From Verrucomicrobiota bacterium (GTDB lineage Bacteria; Verrucomicrobiota; Verrucomicrobiia; Opitutales; UBA953), in the NCBI GenBank assembly GCA_015061905.1, contig SUVQ01000009.1, positions 62,001 to 126,000 on the forward strand: a stretch of DNA of 64,000 bases, given 5' to 3'. The number at the start of each line of letters is the position of its first letter. Positions within the stretch are counted from its first letter, which is position 1. The notes under the pieces are model-generated. The model was given only the letters and a program-made list of their open reading frames with translations, had not been told where the DNA came from and did not search any database. Position numbers and translations under genes: made by a program. Positions 33,584-42,197 of the stretch are shown piece after piece.

Positions 33584-34843
33584 CTACTTTGCGATTTTTT
33601 CAAAATTGCGCCCGCTGGGTTCCTGATAAGGCGCGAGCCCGAATTCCGAAATGACGGCGAGAAGATGGTCGAAAATATCGGACTGAATATTCTCGTAATT
33701 AGCCCAGCGCGTGTCGTTGGTGAAAACGTAAATTTCGAGCGGGATTCCCGTCGGCTTCGGGTCTAATTGGCGCACGAGCAAAGTCATTCCCCGGTGAATG
33801 CCGGGATTGGCTTTCAGATACGCAACGCAATACGCGCGAAACGTGCCGAGGTTGGTCAGGTTTCGTCCGTTGGCGGGAGATTCGCTTCGCTCCGTCGGCG
33901 AGAGGCGGGAGTTGGCTTCGCTGATATCCTTGAGTTTTTGCTCAAGATAGGGTTTCAGAAGCGCGATTTTTTGCCAACGCCTGATTTCGTTTTCGGAAGC
34001 AAAATGAACCGTTTGCATATCGATGTTGATGGCGCGCTTGATGCGCCGCCCGCCGGAAGTTTCCATGCCCCGCCAGTTTTTGAATGCGGTGGAAATGAGC
34101 GTGTAGGCGGGAACGTTGGCAATCGTGTTGTCCCAATTGCGGACTTTGACCGTTGTCAGCGAAACATCGAAAACTTCTCCGTCCACGTTCGTTCCCGGAA
34201 TTTCAATCCAATCTTTGTTGCGGACGAGGTCGTTTGCCGAAATCAGAATCCCGGCGGTGAAACCGAGCAACGTGTCTTTGAATACAATGAGAATAATCGC
34301 CATCAGCGCGCCGAGTCCCGACAAAAAGTAGGCAGGCGATTTGTCGGACAAAATAGAAAGCACCCAAATGGCGACCGCCAGCGTGAGCAAAATTTTCAGA
34401 GCCTGAAAAAATCCTTTAATAGGGACATCTTTGAGCCGATCATTATTGGTGCCGATAATCATTGCCGCATTGACGGCGGAATAGGCGATTCCGGCGACGG
34501 CGACGGCAAAATAAATATTCGTTCCCGCGATGAAAATTTCCGAAAGTTGCGGATTGTGAGCGAAAACGATTCCGCAAAGATGCTGAGACAAAATCGCGAT
34601 GATCAAGTGTGCAAGCCGCCCCGGAAAACGCGCTTCGCAAAATGCGTCGTCCCAGGTATTGCGGGAACGTTTTGCCCAAAGATGCGTTCCCGTGCGGAGC
34701 AGAAGCCGAAGCAGCCGCTGCAAGCCGAAAAGCACGATGACGAAAATCAGAGCGAGAGCGCCGGAAATCGCCGCTTGCGTGTATTGCGGCGGCAAATTCA
34801 TTCCGCCTAAAAAATCCGTGAGTGCATTTAAAATTTCTTGCAT
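33584..34843 (-). CDS. MscS-family mechanosensitive channel (YbdG-like)
   Basis: 419-aa inner-membrane channel that opens on osmotic downshock. Five hydrophobic segments lie in the first half, then the MscS pore-lining and beta-domain hallmarks: FKDTLLGFTAGILISANDLV (Ala/Gly-rich pore helix), RNKDWIEIPGTNVDGEVFDV and SLTTVKVRNWDNTIANVPAY. Length and layout match E. coli YbdG (~415 aa) better than MscS (286 aa). ATG at 34843 is used; the open frame extends to 35116 but that part overlaps the recA leader on the other strand and looks unrelated. Confidence 0.9.
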   Translation of the reverse strand: MQEILNALTDFLGGMNLPPQYTQAAISGALALIFVIVLFGLQRLLRLLLRTGTHLWAKRSRNTWDDAFCEARFPGRLAHLIIAILSQHLCGIVFAHNPQLSEIFIAGTNIYFAVAVAGIAYSAVNAAMIIGTNNDRLKDVPIKGFFQALKILLTLAVAIWVLSILSDKSPAYFLSGLGALMAIILIVFKDTLLGFTAGILISANDLVRNKDWIEIPGTNVDGEVFDVSLTTVKVRNWDNTIANVPAYTLISTAFKNWRGMETSGGRRIKRAINIDMQTVHFASENEIRRWQKIALLKPYLEQKLKDISEANSRLSPTERSESPANGRNLTNLGTFRAYCVAYLKANPGIHRGMTLLVRQLDPKPTGIPLEIYVFTNDTRWANYENIQSDIFDHLLAVISEFGLAPYQEPSGRNFEKIAK

Positions 34844-35036
34844 GCACACAAAATGCGCCGCGCTTGTTTGAATGTAAATTGAAAATAAAAGGACCGCGCA
34901 TCTCGAAACGGTTTTTCCGCACGGCAAGGCTCCGGATTTTTTCTCTTTTCCGCTCCGTAATTTTTTGTTTTGCGGGAACGCAGGAAAACGGATTTTCTTC
35001 ACAATATCCCGAATTTTTAAGAAGAAAATTAAATTT

Positions 35037-36098
35037 ATGGCAAAAGAAACGGCTTCCAAACAAACGACGGCGGACACAAAAAAAGCGCTCGAACTCGCGC
35101 TCTCCGCAATTAACAAAACTTACGGCGAAGGCACGCTCATGCGCATGGGCGACGCGACGAAAATGGACGTAACGACGATTTCCACGGGCTCCGTGGCGAT
35201 TGACCTCGCACTCGGCGTCGGCGGGCTCCCGCGCGGACGTATCGTTGAAATCTACGGTCCGGAGTCGTCCGGAAAAACCACGCTTTGCCTCAGCGTAATC
35301 GCGCAGGCGCAACGCGAGGGCGGCACGGCGGCGATTATCGACGTTGAGCACGCGCTCGACCCGCGCTACGCGAAAGTCGTCGGCGTGGATTTGGAAAATC
35401 TCCTCGTTTCCCAGCCGGAAAGCGGCGAAGACGCGCTCAATATCGTAGAAACGCTCGTGCGCTCGGGCGCGGTCGATGTCGTCGTGCTCGACTCTGTCGC
35501 GGCGCTTGTTTCCAAGCAGGAATTGGACGGGCAGATGGGCGACACGACGGTCGGTTTGCAGGCGCGCATGATGTCGCAGGCAATGCGCCGGCTCACGGCG
35601 GCGATTGCGAAATCGAAGTGCCTCTGCATTTTCACGAACCAGATTCGCGAAAAAATCGGCGTGATGTTCGGTTCGCCGGAAACGACGCCGGGCGGGCGTG
35701 CGTTGAAGTTCTTTGCGTCGGTGCGCATGGATATTCGCCGCATCGGGCAAATCAAGGAGCCGTCGGGCAAAGTCATCGGCAACCGCACGAAAATCAAAGT
35801 CGTGAAAAACAAAGTGGCGTCGCCGTTCACGGAATGCGAGTTTGACATTATGTATAACGAAGGCATTTCGCGCACGGGCTCGGTGATTGACCTCGGCGTC
35901 GAGCACAAGATTTTGGAAAAGAAGGGCGCGTGGATTGCTTACAACGGCAATTTGATCGGGCAGGGACGCGAAGCGGCGAAGGAATTTTTGAAGAAAAATC
36001 CGGCGACGCTGACGGAAATTCAGGACAAAATCATGGAAAAAGTCCATCCCACGGTCGGCGAAACGCTCGGCGCGAACGCCGAAGAAAAAGCCGCGTAG
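35037..36098 (+). CDS. recA: RecA recombinase
   Basis: Strand-exchange ATPase for homologous recombination, SOS induction and integration of transforming DNA. The 353-aa protein has Walker [11 protein letters not shown] near residue 75, [15 protein letters not shown], the conserved [18 protein letters not shown], the L2-region [20 protein letters not shown] and an acidic C-terminus. ATG at 35037 begins [20 protein letters not shown]. No Shine-Dalgarno and no obvious SOS box were seen. Unlike nearly every other long gene in the window it holds no copy of the dispersed octamer. Confidence 0.97.
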   Translation: MAKETASKQTTADTKKALELALSAINKTYGEGTLMRMGDATKMDVTTISTGSVAIDLALGVGGLPRGRIVEIYGPESSGKTTLCLSVIAQAQREGGTAAIIDVEHALDPRYAKVVGVDLENLLVSQPESGEDALNIVETLVRSGAVDVVVLDSVAALVSKQELDGQMGDTTVGLQARMMSQAMRRLTAAIAKSKCLCIFTNQIREKIGVMFGSPETTPGGRALKFFASVRMDIRRIGQIKEPSGKVIGNRTKIKVVKNKVASPFTECEFDIMYNEGISRTGSVIDLGVEHKILEKKGAWIAYNGNLIGQGREAAKEFLKKNPATLTEIQDKIMEKVHPTVGETLGANAEEKAA

Positions 36099-36119
36099 TG
36101 TTACTTTCCTAAAAAATGA

Positions 36120-36167
36120 AAAAAGCGTTCCCGTGCAGAAAAATTTACGAAACGGGAACGCTTTTTT
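36120..36167 (+). terminator. recA terminator from an inverted octamer pair
   Basis: AAAAAGCGTTCCCGT (36120-36134) and ACGGGAACGCTTTTT (36152-36166) are perfectly complementary, with a 17-base AT-rich loop and a T-run, 22 bp after the recA stop. Confidence 0.92.
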
Positions 36168-36265
36168 TATGCGTTTCGGGTGTTTTCTTAATTTTTTTTT
36201 GAAAAAATAAAAAAATCAGACAAAAAACAAAGACGGGAACGCTAACACTACAAACAACTACAACA

Positions 36266-36766
36266 GTGCAAACTACCGGCGAGACTTTAGGGCAGGAACA
36301 ATGGCGCGAATGGCTTAAGCAAAACGGGCGTCGATTATTGCTTTGCGCTCGCCAGTGGACGAGTTCCTTGGCAGAGGCGGAAGATGTTTTACAGGACGCT
36401 TTTGTTCGTTACTGGAAAAATCAGCGGCATCTGCCCGGAAATCCGAACGCGCTTATCATCACCTCCGTCAGGCGGGCGGCGATTGATCACGGACGTTCCC
36501 GAACGCGCCGAATCAATCGCGAAACGCAAGCCTACGAGTTGGAAGACAAAGTGACGTTTTTTGAACCCGGCGAGGGCGAGATTCAGCAGGATCTCGAAAA
36601 TGCAGTCAGAGCGCTTCCCGACGAACAGCGGGAAGTGGTGGTTATGAAAATTTGGGGAATGTTGACGTTTGATGAAATCGCACGTCAGCTCGGAATCTCT
36701 CAAAACACAGCCGCGTCGCGGTATCGCTACGCGCTTGCGACTTTGAGAAAAACAGTCAAACGTTGA
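36266..36766 (+). CDS. ECF-type RNA polymerase sigma factor
   Basis: 166-aa sigma-70 family regulator with region 2 (CARQWTSSLAEAEDVLQDAF, VRYWKNQRHLPGNPNALIIT) and region 4 (LPDEQREVVVMKIWGMLTFD, EIARQLGISQNTAASRYRYA). Length is typical of extracytoplasmic-function sigma factors. Start is GTG at 36266, preceded by an unusual ACA/AAC-rich leader. A membrane protein with an anti-sigma layout follows by 43 bp, then a PDZ protein, so it probably responds to an envelope signal. Confidence 0.9.
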   Translation: MQTTGETLGQEQWREWLKQNGRRLLLCARQWTSSLAEAEDVLQDAFVRYWKNQRHLPGNPNALIITSVRRAAIDHGRSRTRRINRETQAYELEDKVTFFEPGEGEIQQDLENAVRALPDEQREVVVMKIWGMLTFDEIARQLGISQNTAASRYRYALATLRKTVKR

Positions 36767-36809
36767 GTCGGTCTTCGGGAGAACCGATTTCGTTAAAGCT
36801 TTTTTTGCT

Positions 36810-37412
36810 ATGCAGAATTTCGAAAAACAAGATGATGATTTCGCCGACATTGAGGAAGCATTGATGAAAATGCGTCCGGTGGATTTGTCGGATAGGTTTT
36901 ATGCGTCCGTTGAAGCGGCGATGAACGAGCAGCCGGATAATACGGTAAGGCTTCCGCATCGCGGCGGGCGGCTGAATTTGCTGTCGTTCCGTCGGCTTGC
37001 GGCGTCTGTCGCGATGATGGCGGGCGTCGTCGGGCTCGGGCTTTGGGGATATTCCGTTTTGCCCGGGAACGCCGTGCGTTCTTCGTCCGGCATTGCTACG
37101 ATTTCGGAGTCCTCGGCGGTTATGCTTTCCGCCGGAGGCGGTGCGTCTTTGCTCGGTGCAAACGCTCATCAGAGGGATCCGCTTTTGCGCAAGCGACGGG
37201 ATCGCGGAAACTATAATCTTGTAAACGTGGAGCGGCGTATGAACACGGTGGCTCCGATCGAAGTTATTGCATCTTCCGACGGTTCCGTTTCGCGCCGCAT
37301 GCGCTATGTTTACATGGACGAATACCGCTGGGAAAACAGTGAAACCGGGAGCGCGTTTGTCGAATTGCGCCCGCACGAAGAAGTCGTTTGCATGGAAATG
37401 CCCGTGTATTGA
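36810..37412 (+). CDS. Putative membrane anti-sigma factor
   Basis: 200-aa single-pass membrane protein: a ~75-residue acidic cytoplasmic part (DFADIEEALMKMRPVDLSDR), one transmembrane helix (RLAASVAMMAGVVGLGLWGY) and a ~105-residue periplasmic part. There is no zinc-binding HxxxCxxC motif, so it is not a ZAS-type factor. The anti-sigma role is inferred from topology and position right after the ECF sigma gene. Confidence 0.7.
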   Translation: MQNFEKQDDDFADIEEALMKMRPVDLSDRFYASVEAAMNEQPDNTVRLPHRGGRLNLLSFRRLAASVAMMAGVVGLGLWGYSVLPGNAVRSSSGIATISESSAVMLSAGGGASLLGANAHQRDPLLRKRRDRGNYNLVNVERRMNTVAPIEVIASSDGSVSRRMRYVYMDEYRWENSETGSAFVELRPHEEVVCMEMPVY

Positions 37413-37457
37413 TTTTATAATTACGGAACTTCTTAATCCGCGAAAATTAAAATTCTT

Positions 37458-38468
37458 ATGAGCTTAAAAAATCGAAAATTATTTTTGAAAAAACTTATTC
37501 TCGCGAGTGTTCTGCCGCTGTGCGCGGGAACGTTCGCCTGCTCAGAGCAGGTTTCCGCGGCTCCGGCGGAAACGCAGGAAAAAACCGAAGCGGCTCCGGC
37601 GAAAACAAAATCGTTTTCCGAAAACGAGCAGGTGATTTCCCGGTATTCCTACCTCGGTGTCGCGCTGGATACTTTGCCCGCCGCCACTTATTGCGACAGC
37701 TCCGTTCCCGGTGTTCAGGCAGTTTACGTGCGCGCCGGTTCTCCGGCGGCAGAGGCGGGAATCCTGCCCGGCGATATTTTGATTTCTCTGGACGGACAAA
37801 AACTTTTTTTCCCAAACCAATTTTCGGCTCTCGTGCGCTCTTATAAACCGGGAACAGACGTAGAAATCGTGCTGTTGCGCGGAGGAGAAAAAATGATCAA
37901 AAAAGCGACAATCGGAGAACGGTGCATTACGGCGCCCAAGCGTATTCGCCACGGAGAAACATATGCCAAAGACGACGTGCGCCTTTACATTAACGGAAAA
38001 GAAATTTTGCTCGGAGACGGAACGGATCTCGGCGGCTGGATCAGCCTCACGCCCAACGGCGTGCTGATTCGTGACGAGCTGGACATTCCGGCGGAATTTC
38101 GCCGCTTGGTCAACCGCGCGCACGCCAAATTGCCAGATTCCAAAAAGATGCTTTCCTTCCTGCGCCGTCAATACGACGATGCCCGCAAAGCCGCTCTCGG
38201 AAAAGCGCGCCAGACTTTTTCCCAGGTCTTTTTCGGACAGGGAAATTCCGTAATCGTTGTCGGCGACGAAAACGGGCGTCAGGTTACGGTTTCCCGTGCC
38301 GGCGATGACGATATTCTTTTCCGCGGTCCCTGCACCACGCAGGAAGACATCGATTCCATTCCGGAAGACGCAAAAAAAATCATCGATGCGTTCACGGAGC
38401 TGAAACCGATGCCGATTGAAAAAGTTGAAGAAATTACCGACGCGGTCGAAACGCCGCCTTCGGAATAA
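37458..38468 (+). CDS. Exported PDZ-domain protein
   Basis: 336-aa exported protein: basic start, hydrophobic segment (LKKLILASVLPLCAGTFACS), then a PDZ domain near residues 55-155 (RYSYLGVALDTLP, GVQAVYVRAGSPAAEAGILP, GDILISLDGQKL, SYKPGTDVEIVLLRGGE). The rest (~180 residues) has no trypsin-like triad, so it is not DegS/DegP. A Cys near residue 28 could be lipidated, though the lipobox is poor. As third gene of a sigma/anti-sigma/PDZ unit it may sense unfolded outer-membrane proteins and act on the anti-sigma factor. This is inference. Confidence 0.78.
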   Translation: MSLKNRKLFLKKLILASVLPLCAGTFACSEQVSAAPAETQEKTEAAPAKTKSFSENEQVISRYSYLGVALDTLPAATYCDSSVPGVQAVYVRAGSPAAEAGILPGDILISLDGQKLFFPNQFSALVRSYKPGTDVEIVLLRGGEKMIKKATIGERCITAPKRIRHGETYAKDDVRLYINGKEILLGDGTDLGGWISLTPNGVLIRDELDIPAEFRRLVNRAHAKLPDSKKMLSFLRRQYDDARKAALGKARQTFSQVFFGQGNSVIVVGDENGRQVTVSRAGDDDILFRGPCTTQEDIDSIPEDAKKIIDAFTELKPMPIEKVEEITDAVETPPSE

Positions 38469-38488
38469 AGAAATCATATTTTTTTTCG

Positions 38489-38530
38489 GAACGTTCCCGC
38501 CCGGCGAAAATCGCTTCGGCGGGAACGTTC
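38489..38530. terminator. Hairpin from an inverted octamer pair after the PDZ gene
   Basis: GAACGTTCCCGCC (38489-38501) and GGCGGGAACGTTC (38518-38530) are perfectly complementary, 21 bp after the stop codon. The plus-side tail TTCTTTCT is only moderately T-rich; a strong T-run precedes the left arm. Confidence 0.75.
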
Positions 38531-38650
38531 TTCTTTCTGAAGACGAGTGCTCGGTGCGTGTTCTCGTGTTTTTCGAAACTGAAAAAAAACTTTTTTCTTC
38601 GCGTTCCCGGGGCATTTTCTCTTAGAACGTTGCCACGATAAATTTGGTGA

Positions 38651-39463
38651 ATGGATTCCGAGGACGAGATTTTTAGAAAAAACTTAGAGGAAACGCTTCC
38701 TCTCGGGCGGGGCGTGCGCGTCCTTGCGGCAAATGTCGTCGGGATTTTTGCATTGGAAAAGCCGGCGGGAACGCAAACTCACCCGAATGCGCCGGGAATC
38801 GCCGCCGCGAAAAATGCCCTGCTGGTCGCGGATTACAGTTTGAAAGCCGAGTGCTATTTTTGTCGCGTATCCGGCGGGAAAATACAGAAAGTCTTTATTT
38901 TAAATCGCCTCGATGCGCCGACGAGCGGCGTGGTGCTTGCCGCGACGGACGAGAAAATTGCGGCGGCGGCGCGGCGAGCCTTCCTCGGCGGGAACGTATA
39001 TAAAGTTTACGTCGCCGCCGTTTGCGGGAATGTAATTCCGGAAAAGGGAATTTGGCGGGATTTTCTGCGGCGCGTGCGCACGCGCGACGGCTCTTTGCGT
39101 GTGGAAATTGCGCGGGGAAATTCCCGCGACGCGCTTTTCTCGGAAACGCATTATTCCGTGATGAAATCGGGAACGCTTGGCGGCGGCGAGCGTCCCGTTC
39201 CCGTCGCACTTTTGCGCTTGGAGCCGAAAACGGGGCGAACGCATCAGTTGCGCGTGCAATGCGCAACTCGGAAATTTCCTATTTTGGGCGATAAAACTTA
39301 CGGAGATTTTCACCGCAATGCAAAGCTCGGCGAGGCGGGAGCCCGGCTTTTTCTTCACGCGGAGGAAACGGCAATTACGTTCCCGTGGCGCGGAAAAAAA
39401 GTGGAGTTTTCGGCAAAATCTCCGCTCCCGCCGGCGTTCCCGTCGCTTCTTGTTTCGCCGTGA
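38651..39463 (+). CDS. RluA-family pseudouridine synthase (second copy)
   Basis: 270-aa RNA-modifying enzyme. Catalytic Asp in FILNRLDAPTSGVVLAATDE near residue 88 and family signature RLEPKTGRTHQLRVQCATRK, FPILGDKTYGDF. Unlike rluD at 19144 it lacks an S4 domain, as in RluA/TruC-type enzymes that modify tRNA or a different rRNA site; the target is unknown. Six octamers lie within 800 bp, a dense group. It precedes nadB by 76 bp. Confidence 0.88.
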   Translation: MDSEDEIFRKNLEETLPLGRGVRVLAANVVGIFALEKPAGTQTHPNAPGIAAAKNALLVADYSLKAECYFCRVSGGKIQKVFILNRLDAPTSGVVLAATDEKIAAAARRAFLGGNVYKVYVAAVCGNVIPEKGIWRDFLRRVRTRDGSLRVEIARGNSRDALFSETHYSVMKSGTLGGGERPVPVALLRLEPKTGRTHQLRVQCATRKFPILGDKTYGDFHRNAKLGEAGARLFLHAEETAITFPWRGKKVEFSAKSPLPPAFPSLLVSP

Positions 39464-39539
39464 ATTTTGTCCGTTTCTCTGCGTTGAAAATTTTTACGGA
39501 AAGTGATTAAATCGAACGCATAACAGCGTCATCACTCCA

Positions 39540-41174
39540 ATGAACTTCGACCTTATCGTTATCGGTAGCGGAATCGCGGGATTGAGCTTTGCCATCAAAA
39601 CCGCCGCCAAGGGTTTGCGTGTGGCAATCGTTACTAAAAAAGCCTCGGCGGAATCGAATACAAACCACGCGCAGGGCGGAATCGCCTGCGTTTTCGATCA
39701 GGCGGACGATTTTGAAAATCACGTTCGCGACACGCTGGTCGCGGGCGACGGGCTTTGCGACGAAGCCGTTACGCGTGCCATCGTCGAAGCCGCTCCCGCT
39801 CGCATTCGCGAATTGATTGATATCGGCGTGAATTTTTCAAAGGGCGAAGACGGTGCTTATGATTTGACGCGCGAAGGCGGACACTCGCATCGCCGCATTT
39901 TGCATGCGCACGATCTGACCGGAAAAGCAATTGAAGACGCTTTGCTCGCCGTCGCCGCAAAAAGCGAAAAAATATCGTTTTTCGAATATCACATGGCGAT
40001 AGACCTGATTACGACGGCGCGCCTGAAAGATTCAAAAATTTCCGCCGATTCTCCCGAAAATCGCGTTCTCGGAGCCTACGTGCTCAATGTCGCTTCGGGA
40101 AAAGTGCTCACGTTCCGCGCTCCCGCCGTCGTGCTCGCCTCCGGCGGAATCGGGCAGGTTTACCAGTATACGACGAATCCCGATATCGCGACGGGCGACG
40201 GGATCGCAATGGCGTATCGCGCCGGCGCGATTGTGCGCAACATGGAGTTTGTGCAATTTCACCCGACGGCAATGTATGCGCCGGACGGTTCCCGCGAGCT
40301 TATTTCCGAAAGCGTGCGCGGAGAAGGCGCGATTCTGCGCGACATACGCGGTCGCCCGTTTATGAAAGACTATGATGCGCGCGGCGATCTCGCTCCGCGC
40401 GATATTGTGGCGCGCGCCATTGATTCCGAGATGAAAAAATCCGGAGCGCCGCACGTTTGGCTCGATATTTCCCACAAACCCGCCGAGTATTTGCGGGAAC
40501 GCTTCCCGCATATTTACAACACTTGCAAGGCGCACGGAATTGATATGGCGGCAGAGAAAATCCCCGTCGTTCCCGCCGCGCATTATCTTTGCGGCGGCGT
40601 GAAAACCGATATGAACGCGGCGACATCCGTGCGCGGGCTTTACGCTTGCGGCGAAACGGCGTGCACGGGGCTTCACGGTGCCAACCGCTTGGCCTCAAAC
40701 TCTCTGCTCGAAGCTGTCGTGCTTGCCCACAACGGGGCGGAGGCTGTTGTCGAATTTTTGAAAAACAATCCGGCTCCGGAAACGGACGTTCCCGATTGGC
40801 AGGACGGGAACGTGCATGAATCCGACGAGCGCGTTGTGCTCTCGCATAATCGGGACGAGCTTCGCCGCGCGATGTGGGATTACGTCGGCATTGTGCGCAC
40901 GACGAAGCGCCTGCATAGGGCGTTCACGCGCGTGCAAATGCTCAAAAAAGAAATCAACGAATACTACTGGAATTTCAAGGTCGAGGCGCAGTTGCTTGAA
41001 TTGCGCAATCTTGTCCAAATCGGAGAAATCGTTATTTTGTGCGCGCTTCAGCGGCATGAATCCCGCGGATTGCACTGTACTTTGGATTTCGCGGAAAAAG
41101 CGGACGAAATTTATGATTCTGTGGCGATTCGACCGGATTTGACTCCCGCCGACCGCGCCGCCAACAAGCTTTAA
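39540..41174 (+). CDS. nadB: L-aspartate oxidase
   Basis: FAD enzyme that oxidises L-aspartate to iminoaspartate, first step of NAD synthesis; fumarate can replace oxygen as acceptor. The 544-aa protein has the FAD Rossmann motif DLIVIGSGIAGLSFAI at the start, TNHAQGGIACVF, REGGHSHRRILHAHDLTGKA, FVQFHPTAMYAPDG, and AAHYLCGGVKTDMNAATSVR plus GLHGANRLASNSLLE, all typical of NadB rather than SdhA. Full length. It ends at a terminator shared with the convergent coiled-coil gene. nadA and nadC are not nearby. Confidence 0.95.
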   Translation: MNFDLIVIGSGIAGLSFAIKTAAKGLRVAIVTKKASAESNTNHAQGGIACVFDQADDFENHVRDTLVAGDGLCDEAVTRAIVEAAPARIRELIDIGVNFSKGEDGAYDLTREGGHSHRRILHAHDLTGKAIEDALLAVAAKSEKISFFEYHMAIDLITTARLKDSKISADSPENRVLGAYVLNVASGKVLTFRAPAVVLASGGIGQVYQYTTNPDIATGDGIAMAYRAGAIVRNMEFVQFHPTAMYAPDGSRELISESVRGEGAILRDIRGRPFMKDYDARGDLAPRDIVARAIDSEMKKSGAPHVWLDISHKPAEYLRERFPHIYNTCKAHGIDMAAEKIPVVPAAHYLCGGVKTDMNAATSVRGLYACGETACTGLHGANRLASNSLLEAVVLAHNGAEAVVEFLKNNPAPETDVPDWQDGNVHESDERVVLSHNRDELRRAMWDYVGIVRTTKRLHRAFTRVQMLKKEINEYYWNFKVEAQLLELRNLVQIGEIVILCALQRHESRGLHCTLDFAEKADEIYDSVAIRPDLTPADRAANKL

Positions 41175-41212
41175 CAAAGCGTTCCCGTCCGTAGAATCGA
41201 AAAATTTTTACA

Positions 41213-41263
41213 AAAAAAACGTTCCCGCCTAAAACGGCTTTTGCCGCGCGGGAACGTTTTTTT
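41213..41263. terminator. Bidirectional terminator from an inverted octamer pair after nadB
   Basis: AAAAAAACGTTCCCGC (41213-41228) and GCGGGAACGTTTTTTT (41248-41263) are perfect arms; inside the loop CGGC/GCCG can extend the stem. It serves nadB and the convergent gene at 41306. Another octamer lies just upstream at 41179. Confidence 0.9.
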
Positions 41264-41305
41264 ATTTAGAAATCGGAAAGAATCGTTTCCGTTTCTTCTC
41301 TGATA

Positions 41306-42049
41306 TTAGCGATTGGAGAGGCGGCGGCGCAAATTGCGGTTTTGGTTTTCCAAAGTTTCAATGCGCTTTTTCGCTTCTTCGAGCTCGGCGTTAATTTCGT
41401 CGGCGCGAGAATCTGCGGCGGCGGAGCGATCGTTTGCCGTTGCGACTTGCGCTTGGAGGCGTTGTTGCAAATCGGCGATTTCGAGTTTGCGGGCGGCGAG
41501 TTCTTCGTCGAGCGCGTCGCGTTCCTTGGAAAGTTCCAACAATTGTTGGTCTTTTTCTGCGATTTGAGCTTCGAGTGCTTGGCGGTCTTCGTTGCTGCGG
41601 AGGCGGACGACTTCGCCGTTGAGCTCTTCGGTGCGTTTGCGTTCTGCGATAAGCGCATTTTCCAACTCGGCAATCGCCGCTTTGTCCTTGTCGGCGGATT
41701 CCTGAGCGATTTTTGCGGCAGATTCTTTTTCCGCGATTTGTTGCTGTTGCGCGATGTCTTTTTGAGCGGCTTCTTCAAGCGCTTTTTGGCGGGCTAACGA
41801 CTGTTCTTCGGACGCGGCGAGTTGTTTTTCGAGTTCGCGATTTTTTTCGCGAGCCTGCGCAAGATCCGTTTCCGCGATTTTGTTTTTGGCGCGGAGGTCA
41901 AACGTTTCGTCGTTGGCTTTGCGTTGCGCGTCAATTTCCGCCAAGTTCTCGTTTTCCTTCTGCAGGTCGCTGTTTTGGAGGAAAAGATAGGCAGACGTTC
42001 CCGCGAAAACAGCGGCGATGATGAATAATACGATGGATACTTTCTTCAT
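41306..42049 (-). CDS. Membrane-anchored coiled-coil protein
   Basis: 247-aa protein: one N-terminal transmembrane helix (VSIVLFIIAAVFAGTSAYLF) followed by about 220 residues of almost unbroken Glu/Gln/Ala/Lys/Arg-rich coiled coil (AEIDAQRKANDETFDLRAKN, LENALIAERKRTEELNGEVV), ending RNLRRRLSNR. It has no enzyme motif. Such proteins act as periplasmic scaffolds or spacers; function here unknown. It lies downstream of speA on the same strand, separated by a hairpin-rich gap. It has no octamer after codon ~20, unusual for its length. Confidence 0.75.
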   Translation of the reverse strand: MKKVSIVLFIIAAVFAGTSAYLFLQNSDLQKENENLAEIDAQRKANDETFDLRAKNKIAETDLAQAREKNRELEKQLAASEEQSLARQKALEEAAQKDIAQQQQIAEKESAAKIAQESADKDKAAIAELENALIAERKRTEELNGEVVRLRSNEDRQALEAQIAEKDQQLLELSKERDALDEELAARKLEIADLQQRLQAQVATANDRSAAADSRADEINAELEEAKKRIETLENQNRNLRRRLSNR

Positions 42050-42120
42050 GGATTGAAAAAATAGAAGCGCATAATCATGAACAATTCCGGGAGCGGGTCA
42101 AATTGAATTTTGTGCGGGGA

Positions 42121-42197
42121 ATCGGTAATTGGTAACCGGAACCGGGGATTGGCTCCCGGTTAGCGGTTTCGCGTTCCCGGGTGCCGATCACCGATTT
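42121..42197. repeat. Imperfect hairpin region between speA and the coiled-coil gene
   Basis: TCGGTAATTGGTAACCGGAA and, further on, AACCGG-like and CCGATCACCGA segments form overlapping imperfect inverted repeats. They resemble the common intergenic CGGTAATCGGTAA type. It may end speA transcription (minus strand). One octamer lies inside. Confidence 0.5.

Noticed and set aside
34844-35116. Longer MscS protein starting at 35116
   Set aside because: The added part overlaps the recA leader and start on the other strand and shows no similarity to MscS proteins; 34843 gives the YbdG length.
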